A stretch of DNA of 64,000 nucleotides from Hyphomicrobiales bacterium (GTDB taxonomy: Bacteria; Pseudomonadota; Alphaproteobacteria; Rhizobiales; Rhizobiaceae), in NCBI GenBank assembly GCA_900469615.1, contig UBYA01000001.1:248001-312000 (forward strand), written 5' to 3'. A model generated the notes under the pieces. It had not been told where the DNA came from, did not search any database, and was given only the letters and a program-made list of their open reading frames with translations. This document shows positions 42,594 through 51,891 of this stretch, piece after piece; positions within the stretch are counted from its first letter, which is position 1; the number at the start of each line of letters is the position of its first letter. The translations under genes and the position numbers were made by a program.

Positions 42594-43561
42594 GATGTCC
42601 TCACACGGGGGTCGAGAAGGATGTAGACGAAATCGACCACCGCATTGGCGACGACCACGAACATGGAGGCATACATCACCGTCGCCATGATCATCGGCAG
42701 ATCGAGGTTTTGCATCGCGTCATAGGTGAGCTTGCCGATGCCGTTCAGTCCGAAAACCACTTCGGTCAGGAGCGCGGAGCCGCCCACGAGGGCGCCGAAG
42801 TCGAGGCCGAACAAGGTGACGAAGGCGATCAGCGAAGTGCGCAGGGCATGACGCAGCAGGATACGGGTCTCCGACAGTCCCTTTGCCCGCGCCGTGCGGA
42901 TGAAATCCTCCTGCATGGACTCGATGATCGCGGCGCGCAGCACCCGGCCGTAGATGCCGATATAGAGGACGGCAAGCGTGATCCATGGAATGACCAGCGT
43001 GAGGAACCAGCCCTTGGGATCGCTCATCAGCGGCTTGTAGCCGAGGGGCGGCACCCAGGAGAACAGCCAGGTATCGTGATATCGGCTCTGGGTGATGAGG
43101 TTCATCACTTCGCCGAGCCAGTAGACGGGCATGGAGATGCCGAGCAGCCCGAGCGCCATCAGCAGCTTGTCCAGCCAGCTGTCGCGCGTGGCGGCCGCCA
43201 CGATGCCGATGACGACCGACACCACGACCCAGAGGATGGCCGCGCCGAAGACGAGCGACAGCGTGACCGGGATGGCGTCGAATACCGCCGGCACGACCTT
43301 CCAGCCGCGATTGACGAAGGAAGTGAGGTCGCCGGTGACGAAGATCTTCTTCATCATCAGTCCGTACTGCACATAAAGCGGCCGGTCGAAGCCGAAGGAG
43401 TGGCGCACGGCCTCCAGCACCTCGGGCGAAGCGTTGCGTCCGGCAATGCGTGCGGCGGGGTCGGCGCCGGGCGTGGCGAAGAAAATCAGGAAGACGATCA
43501 CCGAAATGCCGAACATCACGAACAGCATCTGACCGAAGCGGCGCAGGATGGCGTAGATCAT
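42590..43561 (-). CDS. Dipeptide/oligopeptide ABC transporter permease (DppB/OppB type)
   Basis: A 323-residue permease. The N-terminus MIYAILRRFGQMLFVMFGIS and the periplasmic DRPLYVQYGLMMKKIF region are DppB-like, as is the cytoplasmic loop IRTARAKGLSETRILLRHAL. The start at 43561 lies in a TGATG overlap with the DppC-type stop; a longer frame to 44095 only shadows the other permease. Here DppB follows DppC, the reverse of the usual order. Confidence 0.93.
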   Translation of the reverse strand: MIYAILRRFGQMLFVMFGISVIVFLIFFATPGADPAARIAGRNASPEVLEAVRHSFGFDRPLYVQYGLMMKKIFVTGDLTSFVNRGWKVVPAVFDAIPVTLSLVFGAAILWVVVSVVIGIVAAATRDSWLDKLLMALGLLGISMPVYWLGEVMNLITQSRYHDTWLFSWVPPLGYKPLMSDPKGWFLTLVIPWITLAVLYIGIYGRVLRAAIIESMQEDFIRTARAKGLSETRILLRHALRTSLIAFVTLFGLDFGALVGGSALLTEVVFGLNGIGKLTYDAMQNLDLPMIMATVMYASMFVVVANAVVDFVYILLDPRVRTS

Positions 43562-44577
43562 CAGGTGCGCCCCAGCTGGACCTTCGAGCGCGGGTCGAGC
43601 GCATCGCGCAGGCCGTCGCCGAACACGTTGAGCGCCATCACGGAGACCGCAATCGCAAGACCGGGCGCCAGCGCCACGATCGGGCGCGTATAGAGCAATG
43701 CCTGGCCGTCCTGGATGATCGTGCCCCAGCTCGCGGCCGGCGGCTGCACGCCGATGGAAAGAAAGGACAGCGCCGATTCCGTCAGCATGTTGAGCGCCAT
43801 CATCAGCGGCGTGAAGACGATAAGGGTCGTCGTGACGTTCGGCTGGATGTCGCGCCAGAGGATGCGCCGGCCGGGCACGCCGAGATTGATGGCGGCGAGA
43901 ACGAATTCGCTGTTGCGCAGCGAGAGGACCTGGCCGCGGATGGGACGCGCCACATAGGGTACGTAGACGATGCCGATGATGATGACAGGCAGCCAGAGAC
44001 TGCCCGATTCGATCAGGATCGGGCCGATGGATATGCCCTGCGCGATCGTCACGATGGAGAGCGAGATCGCAAGCAGGTAGATCGGAAACGCCCACAGAAC
44101 GTCGAGGAGGCGGGACAGCGCCGTGTCGGTGAGGCCGCCGAAATAGCCGGCGACAAGACCCGCCGCGGTGCCGATGATCAGCGTGAAGACGGTGGCTCCT
44201 CCAGCGATCATGAGGGAGTTCAGCCCCCCGTAGAGCAGGCGGGCCATGACGTCCCGCCCCTGGTTGTCCGAGCCGAGGAAGTAGTTGCCGAGTTCCCAGG
44301 TCGGGCCGATCGGCGTGTAGCCGAGGCCGAGCCCTTCCGTCGAAGCTTCCATCACGGGAACCTCGACGCCATCGACCTGGATGACGGCATCGAGCGTCGA
44401 CGTGAACGGATCCACGCCTGCCCAGCGCGCATAGAGCGGCGCGCTGAGACAGGAAAGGATGATGAGCAGGAAGATGGCAAGGGACGCCATGGCGGCCCTG
44501 TTACGTCTCAACCGCGCGAAAGCGAGGGCCCATGGCCCTCGCGTCCGGTGCTGAACGCCAACGGCTTCATTCGACAC
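43561..44577 (-). CDS. Dipeptide/oligopeptide ABC transporter permease (DppC/OppC type)
   Basis: A 338-residue permease with the cytoplasmic N-terminal extension typical of DppC (WALAFARLRRNRAAMASLAI) and the motif LGSDNQGRDVMARLLYGGLN. The EAA-like loop is EFVLAAINLGVPGRRILWRD. It contains a large periplasmic loop between helices 1 and 2. It lies 21 bases after the binding-protein gene. Confidence 0.93.
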   Translation of the reverse strand: MSNEAVGVQHRTRGPWALAFARLRRNRAAMASLAIFLLIILSCLSAPLYARWAGVDPFTSTLDAVIQVDGVEVPVMEASTEGLGLGYTPIGPTWELGNYFLGSDNQGRDVMARLLYGGLNSLMIAGGATVFTLIIGTAAGLVAGYFGGLTDTALSRLLDVLWAFPIYLLAISLSIVTIAQGISIGPILIESGSLWLPVIIIGIVYVPYVARPIRGQVLSLRNSEFVLAAINLGVPGRRILWRDIQPNVTTTLIVFTPLMMALNMLTESALSFLSIGVQPPAASWGTIIQDGQALLYTRPIVALAPGLAIAVSVMALNVFGDGLRDALDPRSKVQLGRT

Positions 44578-44598
44578 GCAAACCCCCTACGCCGGATA

Positions 44599-46260
44599 TC
44601 ACTGCACCCAGGACTGAGTGATCATCCAGTTGAACTGGCGGTTGAACCGGAAATTGCCGAGGCGCTTGCTGACGAAATCGAGACGCTTGGGCGTGAAGAG
44701 GCCGACGGCGGGCGCCTGGTCGGTGACTTGATGATCGATCTCGGCCCAGAGCGCATTTGCCGCGGTCTGATCGGTCACGCCGAGGTCGAGTGCCTTGTGC
44801 ATCTTCGCGTCGATCGCCTCGTCGCAGAAGCCGGCGATGTTGATCGAGGCGTCGGAGCCTTCGCGGAACGAGGCGCAGCCGAACAGGATATTCAGGAAGT
44901 CCGAAGCCGCCGGATAATCTTTGTACCACTGGGTCACAGACATCTGCACCTTGTTGTTGGTGTTCTGGATATAGGTGAACTGAATGTTGGCGGAAATCGG
45001 CTTGACGTCGGCGACGTAGCCGATGCTCGTCAGAACGCTCTGCAGGTAGACGCCGATGGAGCGCGAGACGGCGGTATCCTCGACGATGATCGTAACCTTC
45101 TGGCCCTTGGTGCCCGATTCCTCCACAAGCTGCTTGGCCTTTTCGAGATCGGGAGCCGACCACTTCGCACCCGGATTCTTCGTGTAGGGGCAATAATCCA
45201 CATGGCCGGGGAAATCCGGCGGCAGGACCTGGCAGACCGGCGAGGCGAGCACCTTGCCGCCGAAGAGCTTGACCAGCGTGTTGCGGTCGACGGCGAAGGC
45301 GACCGCCTGGCGGGCCTTGACGTTATCGAACGGGGCGAGGCGCGTGTTGAGCGGCGCGTACCACCAGGCCGAAAGCGGCGCGATGTGGAGCTGGTCCTTA
45401 TACTTGGTACCGAGCTCGGCAAGGCGGTCGCTCGGCAGCGCGTCGAACATCCAGTCCGCTTCGCCGTTCTGGATCGCCGTCACGGCCGCTTCCTCGGAAA
45501 GGCCGAAATCGTATTGCACCGTATCCGGATAGCCGTCCGGCTGTGCTTCCTCGCTCCATTGCTTGAAGTGTGGGTTGCGCGAGACGGTCATGCCCTTGTT
45601 GGGGTCGAAGGCGGAGATCATGTAGGGGCCGGTGCTCGGGATCGGCACGGAGCCCATGTCTTCGGCGGGCGTGTCGGCGGGGAGCGTCACGGCGTGGGGC
45701 AGGGCGAGCTTGTAGAGCAGCTCGGCATCCGGCTTGACGAGGTTGATCGTCACGGTGCCGGCCGCTTCGTCGCCCACGACGCCGCCCTCGAGCGTGCAGC
45801 TCTTGGTGTCGGCAAGGCATTTGTCCACGCCGACGATCCCGGCATAGAAGGTGCCGGAGGTCGGGCCGGAGACCTTGAAGATGCGCTGGAAGGAAGCGAC
45901 CACGTCCTTCACGCCGACCTCCTGGCCGGTGGAAAACTTGATGCCCTTGCGCAGCTTGAAGGTGAAGGTCTTGCCGTCGTTGGAAACTGCGGGCAGCACC
46001 TCGGCGAGGTCCGGAACGATGGTGAAGCCGTCCATGCCTTCGGCCTTGCGGAAGGCGACGAGGCCGTCATAGATCGGCTGGTACATCTGCCAGCCCTGGT
46101 CGGTGTAGTTGATGTGCGGGTCGAGCGTGCCGGCCGCAGAGCGGGCGAGAAGGCGCATCGTGCCGCCACGGTGTTCCTTGAGATATTCGGCCTGTGCCGG
46201 AGCCAGCCATCCGCCGGCCAGAAGCGCGGCGGCCGAGGCCGTCAAAAGCAGTTTCTTCAT
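44599..46260 (-). CDS. Peptide ABC transporter substrate-binding protein (family 5)
   Basis: A 553-residue periplasmic peptide-binding protein. The signal peptide ends at AQA-EY. Family 5 landmarks are GGTMRLLARSAAGTLDPHIN (20 residues), FKLRKGIKFSTGQEVGVKDV and VSRNPHFKQW. Length is typical of DppA/OppA-like proteins. It probably binds di- or oligopeptides, given two peptidases in the same operon. AAAAGGGGA precedes the start. Confidence 0.93.
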   Translation of the reverse strand: MKKLLLTASAAALLAGGWLAPAQAEYLKEHRGGTMRLLARSAAGTLDPHINYTDQGWQMYQPIYDGLVAFRKAEGMDGFTIVPDLAEVLPAVSNDGKTFTFKLRKGIKFSTGQEVGVKDVVASFQRIFKVSGPTSGTFYAGIVGVDKCLADTKSCTLEGGVVGDEAAGTVTINLVKPDAELLYKLALPHAVTLPADTPAEDMGSVPIPSTGPYMISAFDPNKGMTVSRNPHFKQWSEEAQPDGYPDTVQYDFGLSEEAAVTAIQNGEADWMFDALPSDRLAELGTKYKDQLHIAPLSAWWYAPLNTRLAPFDNVKARQAVAFAVDRNTLVKLFGGKVLASPVCQVLPPDFPGHVDYCPYTKNPGAKWSAPDLEKAKQLVEESGTKGQKVTIIVEDTAVSRSIGVYLQSVLTSIGYVADVKPISANIQFTYIQNTNNKVQMSVTQWYKDYPAASDFLNILFGCASFREGSDASINIAGFCDEAIDAKMHKALDLGVTDQTAANALWAEIDHQVTDQAPAVGLFTPKRLDFVSKRLGNFRFNRQFNWMITQSWVQ

Positions 46261-46274
46261 TTTTGTCCCCTTTT

Positions 46275-47180
46275 CTATCGATCGTGCTGATTGAGAAAGT
46301 CCCCGACCACCCGCATGCAGTCTTCCTGCTGCTCGATATGCGGCATGTGGCTGGAGTGTTCGAATATCTCCCAGCGCGAGCCCTTGATGCCGTCCTTGAA
46401 GGGCTGCACCGTGGCCGGCGTGGCTTCATCGTAACGTCCGGAAATGATGAGGGTGGGCACATCGACGGCCGGCAGGCGGTCGATGACGCTCCAGCTCTTC
46501 AAGGTGCCGATGACGTGGAACTCGTTCGGCCCGTTCATCAGCGTGTAGACGGTGGGGTTGCGCGCCGCCTGCTCGAAGCTTTCGGTCACTTCGGGCGGGA
46601 ACGGCACGACGCGGCAGACATGCCGCTCGTAGAAGGCCATCGTCGCCTGCTGGTAGTCGGGATGGTCCGTCGTGCCAGCCGCTTCATGCCGGGTCAGCGT
46701 GTCCTGCACGTCCTGCGGCAGGCCGAGCCGCAACCGGTTGGCCTCCTCGACCCAGAGCTTCATGGAGGCGGGCGAATTGGCGATCGTCAGCGAGGCCAGT
46801 CCCCTGGGTTGGAGCACCGCATATTCCGCACCCAGCATGCCGCCCCAGCTTTGCCCGAGCACATGGAAGCCGCCGCGGATGCCGAGGTGGTCGACGACGT
46901 TCTCCAACTCGTCGATGAAGAGCTGCGGCGTCCAGAAATCGGCGCCTTTTTCCGGCAGCAGCGTGGAATTGCCGCAACCGAGCTGGTCGTAGTGGATGAC
47001 GGCCCGGCCGTCGCGCGCGAGCAGCTTGTAGGCATCGACATAATTATACGCGACACCCGGCCCGCCGTGCAGAATGATCACCGGCAGCTTGCGGCTGCCG
47101 AGGTCGCCGCTTATGCGATACCAGGTTTCATAGCCCCGGAACGGCGCCCGTCCTTCCGTGCTGTCGATCCGAACCGTCAT
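46275..47180 (-). CDS. Proline iminopeptidase-family alpha/beta hydrolase
   Basis: A 301-residue serine peptidase (family S33). It carries the oxyanion-hole motif HGGPGVAYNY, then DQLGCGNSTLLP, the nucleophile elbow GQSWGG, ISGRYDEATP with the acid, and the catalytic histidine in SSHMPHIEQ. These are hallmark features of proline iminopeptidase and tricorn-interacting factor F1. It removes N-terminal proline or similar residues from peptides in the cytoplasm. The start at 47180 follows GGGAGGGG. It lies between the leucyl aminopeptidase and the peptide binding protein genes. Confidence 0.88.
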   Translation of the reverse strand: MTVRIDSTEGRAPFRGYETWYRISGDLGSRKLPVIILHGGPGVAYNYVDAYKLLARDGRAVIHYDQLGCGNSTLLPEKGADFWTPQLFIDELENVVDHLGIRGGFHVLGQSWGGMLGAEYAVLQPRGLASLTIANSPASMKLWVEEANRLRLGLPQDVQDTLTRHEAAGTTDHPDYQQATMAFYERHVCRVVPFPPEVTESFEQAARNPTVYTLMNGPNEFHVIGTLKSWSVIDRLPAVDVPTLIISGRYDEATPATVQPFKDGIKGSRWEIFEHSSHMPHIEQQEDCMRVVGDFLNQHDR

Positions 47181-47206
47181 GCCGCCCCTCCCAAGATCGC
47201 CGCCAT

Positions 47207-48706
47207 TCAGGCGCTCCTCCTGCCGGTCCTCACCCATTCCTCCAGCATCTGCACGCCGAAGGCCGTGGCGCCCTCCCGGCCGAGGGGGCGGTCCTCCTCA
47301 GCCAGTTCCTTGCCGGCAATGTCGAGATGCACCCAGGGGCGGTCTTCGGTGAAATGGCGAAGGAACGCCGCGGCATAGGGCGCGTCGCCATCCTCCATAT
47401 CCTTGGCATGGTGGCGGAGATCGGCAAGGGGCGATTTCAGCCCGTCGTCATAAGCCCGGTCTAGCGGCAGGCGCCAGAAGCGCTCGCCGACCGTTTCGCC
47501 CGCGGCGATCATCTCGGCGGCAATTGCATCGTCGGTGCTGAAGAGGCCTGCGAAGACCGAGCCGAGGCCGCGCATGACCGAATAGGTCAAGGTCGCGAGA
47601 TCGACGATCGCCGATGGCTCGAAACGCGTCGCCGCGTAGTAGAGGCAGTCGGCCAGGATCAGGCGGCCTTCGGCATCGGTATCGAAGACCTCCACGGTCT
47701 GGCCCGAGGCTGTGGTGATGATTTCGCGCGGCTTCAGCGATGTGCCGGACGGCAGGTTTTCGGCAATGCCGAGAACGCCGACGGCATGAACCGGGCTCTT
47801 CTGCCGGGCAAGCGACAGGAGAAGGCCCGCGACGGCCGCCGCACCGGCCATGTCGGCCTTCATGTCGAACATCTGGACGCCGCCCTTGATGCAGAGCCCG
47901 CCGGAATCGAAGCAGACACCCTTTCCGACGAAGGCAAGCGGCTGCTCGCCCGATCCTTCACCGCGATAGCGCAGTACCGCCACCTTCGGCGCGCGGACCG
48001 AGCCGGAACCGACCGCCAGAATGGCGTTCATGCCGAGGTCCTTGAGCCGGTCGGCATCCAGCACCTCCACCTCGATACCGGCGGCGCGCAGTGGTTCCAG
48101 GTGCTGCGCGAAACTGTCCGGATGAAGATGATTGGGCGGCAGGTTGACGAGCGTGCGGGCATACTCGACGCCTTCCGCCACGGCATTGGTGCGCGCGAGG
48201 GCGGCGTTGAGGGTTTCCTTGTCCGCGCCGACGAGTTGCAGGCGCCAGTTCTTGTCGGCGCCAGCGACAGGTCGCTTGTTGCGCAGGTCGAACCGATAGC
48301 GCCGCAGTCGGACGCCAAATGCGACGCGCGCCAGTATTTCGGCTTCGGAAAAGGTGGCGTTGGCAACCGGATCGAGGACCAGGGTTGCCTCATTCTCGCC
48401 CCTGTCTTCCAGGTGCGCGGCGAGGCTGCCGCCGGCCTTTGCCAGCGAAAGGGCGCTCATGGCTTCCGCCTTGCCGAGCGGAAGGACGATCACGCGGCGG
48501 GCGGTGACGCCCTGCGGCGGCACGAGATCGATGCAGGCGCTGCCTCCGGTGGCGCAGGAGCGCGAGACGATCCCGCCGGTGGCCGCGTCGAGCGCGGCGG
48601 CACGCGCGCCGAGGTCCTGCCCGTCGGCTTTCAGGATCACGATGACCGGAGCGTCGGCGGCAACGGCATCAGCCGCTTCGAAGACCGGGACTGGCGATTG
48701 GGGCAT
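47207..48706 (-). CDS. Leucyl aminopeptidase family protein (M17)
   Basis: A 499-residue M17 metallo-aminopeptidase. The zinc-binding region reads VGKGVCFDSGGLCIKGG and KADMAGAAAVAG, and the signature DTDAEGRLILADCL corresponds to the family's NTDAEGR motif with N changed to D. The N-terminal macro-like domain is less conserved. It should release N-terminal residues from peptides brought in by the Dpp system. It is the first gene of the operon, 26 bases ahead of the iminopeptidase, and divergent from a LysR gene. Confidence 0.88.
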   Translation of the reverse strand: MPQSPVPVFEAADAVAADAPVIVILKADGQDLGARAAALDAATGGIVSRSCATGGSACIDLVPPQGVTARRVIVLPLGKAEAMSALSLAKAGGSLAAHLEDRGENEATLVLDPVANATFSEAEILARVAFGVRLRRYRFDLRNKRPVAGADKNWRLQLVGADKETLNAALARTNAVAEGVEYARTLVNLPPNHLHPDSFAQHLEPLRAAGIEVEVLDADRLKDLGMNAILAVGSGSVRAPKVAVLRYRGEGSGEQPLAFVGKGVCFDSGGLCIKGGVQMFDMKADMAGAAAVAGLLLSLARQKSPVHAVGVLGIAENLPSGTSLKPREIITTASGQTVEVFDTDAEGRLILADCLYYAATRFEPSAIVDLATLTYSVMRGLGSVFAGLFSTDDAIAAEMIAAGETVGERFWRLPLDRAYDDGLKSPLADLRHHAKDMEDGDAPYAAAFLRHFTEDRPWVHLDIAGKELAEEDRPLGREGATAFGVQMLEEWVRTGRRSA

Positions 48707-48982
48707 GAGGGCTACTTCCTGTTACAGCAACGCAAAGGCTGGCTGTCGCAGGCACTTTCCATCGATCGGAAGGACGGCAATTGCCGCCGATCCGTAAGCG
48801 ATGGCCGTGCCGGAAACTAACCATCACCGGTGGCGAAAGGGGTGCCAGAGAGCGAATAATCGTTTTCCCATGGCGATTTAGGAGCTCATGCAAATCGGTA
48901 GCGCCGAAGGGGATAAGCGTTCAAGCGCCAATTTCGTCCATATCGATTGACAAAAACTCAGGTGATAATCCATGGTCCCGCC

Positions 48983-49885
48983 ATGGCTTTACCTTCACTC
49001 AACGGCATGCGGGCTTTCGAGGCGGCAGCGCGCCTCGGCAGCATCAAGGATGCGGCGGAAGAGCTGCACCTGACCCCCTCGGCGGTCAGCCGGCATATCC
49101 GCACGCTCGAAAAATCGCTTGGCCAGGAACTGTTCGAGCGCGGCTTCCGGCAAGTGACCCCGACGATACGCGGCTCCTATTATGCACGCACGCTTGCGGA
49201 AGCCTTCGAGACGATCTGGCGCGCAACGGAGGATGTCAGCCTGCACGAGGGCCCGCGCAGCCAGAAGGCCCACCGCGTCAAGCTCATGTGCGAGCCGACC
49301 CTGCTCAATCTGTGGCTGGCCGACCGCCTGCCGAACTTCCGCCGCCTGCATCCGAGCGTGGACCTGGAAATCTCCACCTCGGGCAAGCGGACCAATGTCG
49401 ATCTCGCGATCATCGACGAGTTCGTCTACAAAGCCGGCCCGGCCCTGACGATGATGATCCCGCTGCTGCTGACGCCGGTCTGTGCGCCTTCGCTGCTGGA
49501 AGGGCCGCTGCCGCTGCGCTCGCCCGCCGATCTCCTGCACCACCGCCTCATCCACGAATGCGAAACGACGCGCTGGAAGCAATGGCTGGAGCTGGAAGGC
49601 ATTTCCGGCGCCGGTATCGCGACGGGCTCCACACTGCACGATTGCACGCTCATCATGCGCGAGGCGATGAATGGCGCGGGCATAGCCCTTGCCGACACGA
49701 TCATGGCACAGGACCTTCTGCGGCAAGGCAAGCTCGTCGCCCCCTTCGCAGCCCGCCATGCCTATCCGGCCGGCTATTACCTGCAACAGCGCCGCAGCAT
49801 CGGCAACAAACCCGGCGCCCGCTTGTTTCAGGACTGGCTGCTGGCCGAGGTCGCCGAGCACAAGCGGGCGATGAACATCGAGTAG
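48983..49885 (+). CDS. LysR family transcriptional regulator (GcvA-like)
   Basis: A 300-residue regulator with the GcvA/AmpR-subfamily start MALPSLNGMRAFEAAARLGS (20 residues) and HTH LTPSAVSRHIRTLEKSLGQE. The effector domain begins near HRVKLMCEPTLLNLW. The start at 48983 is taken from this family pattern; a TTG at 48947 is possible. It is divergent from the peptide transporter operon across 276 bases and is its likely regulator. I saw no decisive palindrome in that gap. Confidence 0.9.
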   Translation: MALPSLNGMRAFEAAARLGSIKDAAEELHLTPSAVSRHIRTLEKSLGQELFERGFRQVTPTIRGSYYARTLAEAFETIWRATEDVSLHEGPRSQKAHRVKLMCEPTLLNLWLADRLPNFRRLHPSVDLEISTSGKRTNVDLAIIDEFVYKAGPALTMMIPLLLTPVCAPSLLEGPLPLRSPADLLHHRLIHECETTRWKQWLELEGISGAGIATGSTLHDCTLIMREAMNGAGIALADTIMAQDLLRQGKLVAPFAARHAYPAGYYLQQRRSIGNKPGARLFQDWLLAEVAEHKRAMNIE

Positions 49886-50563
49886 GAGGGCGCCGGTTTT
49901 CCTGCTGGATCCCGCGCATGCCCTTTGTCATAGAGCCGCGAGACCACGGAATCGCCGGAGTGGATGCCCCAATGAAACCGGACAAATCGTAAAACGCGAT
50001 ATGATGGAATGTTCGTTCCGGGAAAAATCGTAATAAATTGCGGACAACGCAGATTTACTCACCATCCCGACGAATTGTGAATTTTTGATTTATCATATTT
50101 TAAGATGTATTTTCCTCTTATGAGCGGCGTATTGCGATAGGTGCTATAGCTTCAGGTGCCGATCATGATGATTGGTGTCGCCGCGTTTTCGCTTGCCGGC
50201 CGTATGCGCCGATCGTTGAGATGGTTCATCCGGCCATTCAAAGGCGATCGGCGCAGATCTTTTGGGTGTAACAACGGAGAGGCGGATGCGCTCTGAAATT
50301 GATGTCAGAGCAGGTTGAAATATGCACGTATCCAAGGAAACATCGAAGGCGCCGGGCTGTAGGGCGTCGCTTGCTGACGGAGTTGAGGCAGGAACCTGCG
50401 CGCGGGCTTCTGCCGGCTGGCATGTCGGGTTTTCCATCGCCATCGCGGCTTTGCTTCCGAGGTTCCTTCTGTCTCGCCAGCCCTGTCCGGCGTCGCCGCT
50501 GCAGCCTTCTAGGCCACGCTTCCTGCCAACTCCTGCACTGACATCGAACCGGATGGATGTGAC
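49886..50563. other. 678-base intergenic region
   Basis: No convincing gene is seen. Bases 49990-50160 are strikingly AT-rich compared with the flanks and could hold promoters for either side. Short open frames from 50238 onward show no recognisable protein. Confidence 0.4.
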
Positions 50564-51673
50564 ATGTTGAAAGAGACCGAAGAGCAAGCCAGGCACAGCA
50601 TGCCGGCAAAGGGCGATCCGGCGCAAGCGGGTCTCGAATGGTTGAGCGTGCTGGTTGGCTTCGGCGCTTTCGTAACGTTTACCATATGGGTCAGCGAGTT
50701 CATGACGGGAAGCCTCGGAGTGGCCGACATATGGGCATTGCCGTTGCTGTCCCTGGCTTTCGTCGTAACATTCCTGTTCTAGCGGATAAGGCCGGACAGG
50801 ATAGATGCGATCGGTTATATCCCCGCTGTTGCATTGAACGTCTATCTCATCATCGGCGTATATCTTAATATTTTCCCGCAATTCGGCCGCATGGATTTCT
50901 ACCAGTTCTACAGTACGTCCTACTGGTTTCCCATCGGAACCGGCGTGTCGTTCATTTTTCTTGCGCCCAGAATTGCGGTGATGTTTTCATTTTCAATGCT
51001 GGCAATCATGCTCTTGCCGCTTGCTGTTTCGGCATTGTCGACGGATGCTTATCTTTGGCCCGTAAACTCGCGGCTTCTGGTTCTTCAGGTCGTTCTGGCA
51101 CAGATCGTATTTGTCATCCTGTTCCTGAACGTTGCAGTCATTCGTTCGAGATATTCGAAGACGCGCGAGTATATTCGCGTGCTCCAGCTTCTGTCCTCAA
51201 CCGATAGTCTGACCGGTTTGCTGAACCGCCGCGCCATGCTTGAAATCCTTCGCAGGGAGATCGATGCGGCTCGTCATGCGAAGGCGCCCCTTATCGTGGC
51301 GATGATCGATGTCGATTACTTCAAGCGAATTAACGACGGACTTGGACACGAGGCCGGGGACGTGGTCCTCATTCATCTCGGACAATTGCTGACGGCGCAA
51401 TTGCGGAGCCAGGACCATTTCGGGCGATGGGGCGGTGAAGAGTTTCTTCTGATTGCTTCCGAGACGACCTTGCAGAATGGCCATATGCTCATGGAGAAGC
51501 TGCGCGAGACTGTCGCGGCGGAGCAGTTTCCATCCGCTCGCCGCGTGACGATCAGCGCCGGTATCGCGGAACTGACCGACCTCGATGATGCAACCATGCT
51601 GCTGAAACGCGCGGATGAGGCTCTTTACCGGGCCAAAGCGGAGGGACGAAACCGGACGATGGTCGCGGCTTAG
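50564..51673 (+). pseudogene. Membrane-anchored GGDEF diguanylate cyclase with in-frame amber stop
   Basis: A single 370-codon frame is interrupted only by TAG at 50780 (codon 73). Before it lie 72 codons with two hydrophobic helices (LEWLSVLVGFGAFVTFTIWV and ALPLLSLAFVVTFLF); after it come three or four more helices and a complete GGDEF domain (SSTDSLTGLLNRRAM, IDVDYFKRINDGLGHEAGD, GGEEF at codons 290-294, and an RSQD I-site five residues earlier). Cyclic-di-GMP synthesis is the expected activity. The amber could be a CAG-to-TAG mutation. A shortened protein might start at TTG 50834, keeping the cyclase domain. Reading frame continuity across the stop argues for recent inactivation or readthrough. 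Confidence 0.75.
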
Positions 51674-51769
51674 CGCCGTTCGGCGAAAAATCTGCCTGAG
51701 GCATAGCGTGCCGCCGGCCTCTCCGTTGTCCACAGCCACCAAAATACTTGACGGCGCGAAGCGGCCGAT

Positions 51770-51785
51770 TGATTGATTTCAATCA
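51770..51785. promoter_or_regulatory. LacI-type operator, copy 1
   Basis: TGATTGATTTCAATCA: 7-base arms TGATTGA/TCAATCA around a 2-base centre, 107 bases before the LacI start. Its reverse complement is identical to the operator at 52952-52967. Confidence 0.75.
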
Positions 51786-51891
51786 GATCTGGGAGATCGC
51801 GGTCGATAGCGGCGTTCGGGGATGCTGGCCCGGCTGCAGGTGTCGGAAAGGCTTCGGCGCGGCCGCGGCTGTTGCGGAGAGGTTGGGGCTT

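Noticed and set aside
43450-46290. A 946-codon open frame on the plus strand opposite the peptide transporter genes
   Set aside because: It is antisense to the clear DppC and binding-protein genes, has no recognisable domain and a histidine/arginine/aspartate-rich composition typical of shadows in GC-rich DNA.
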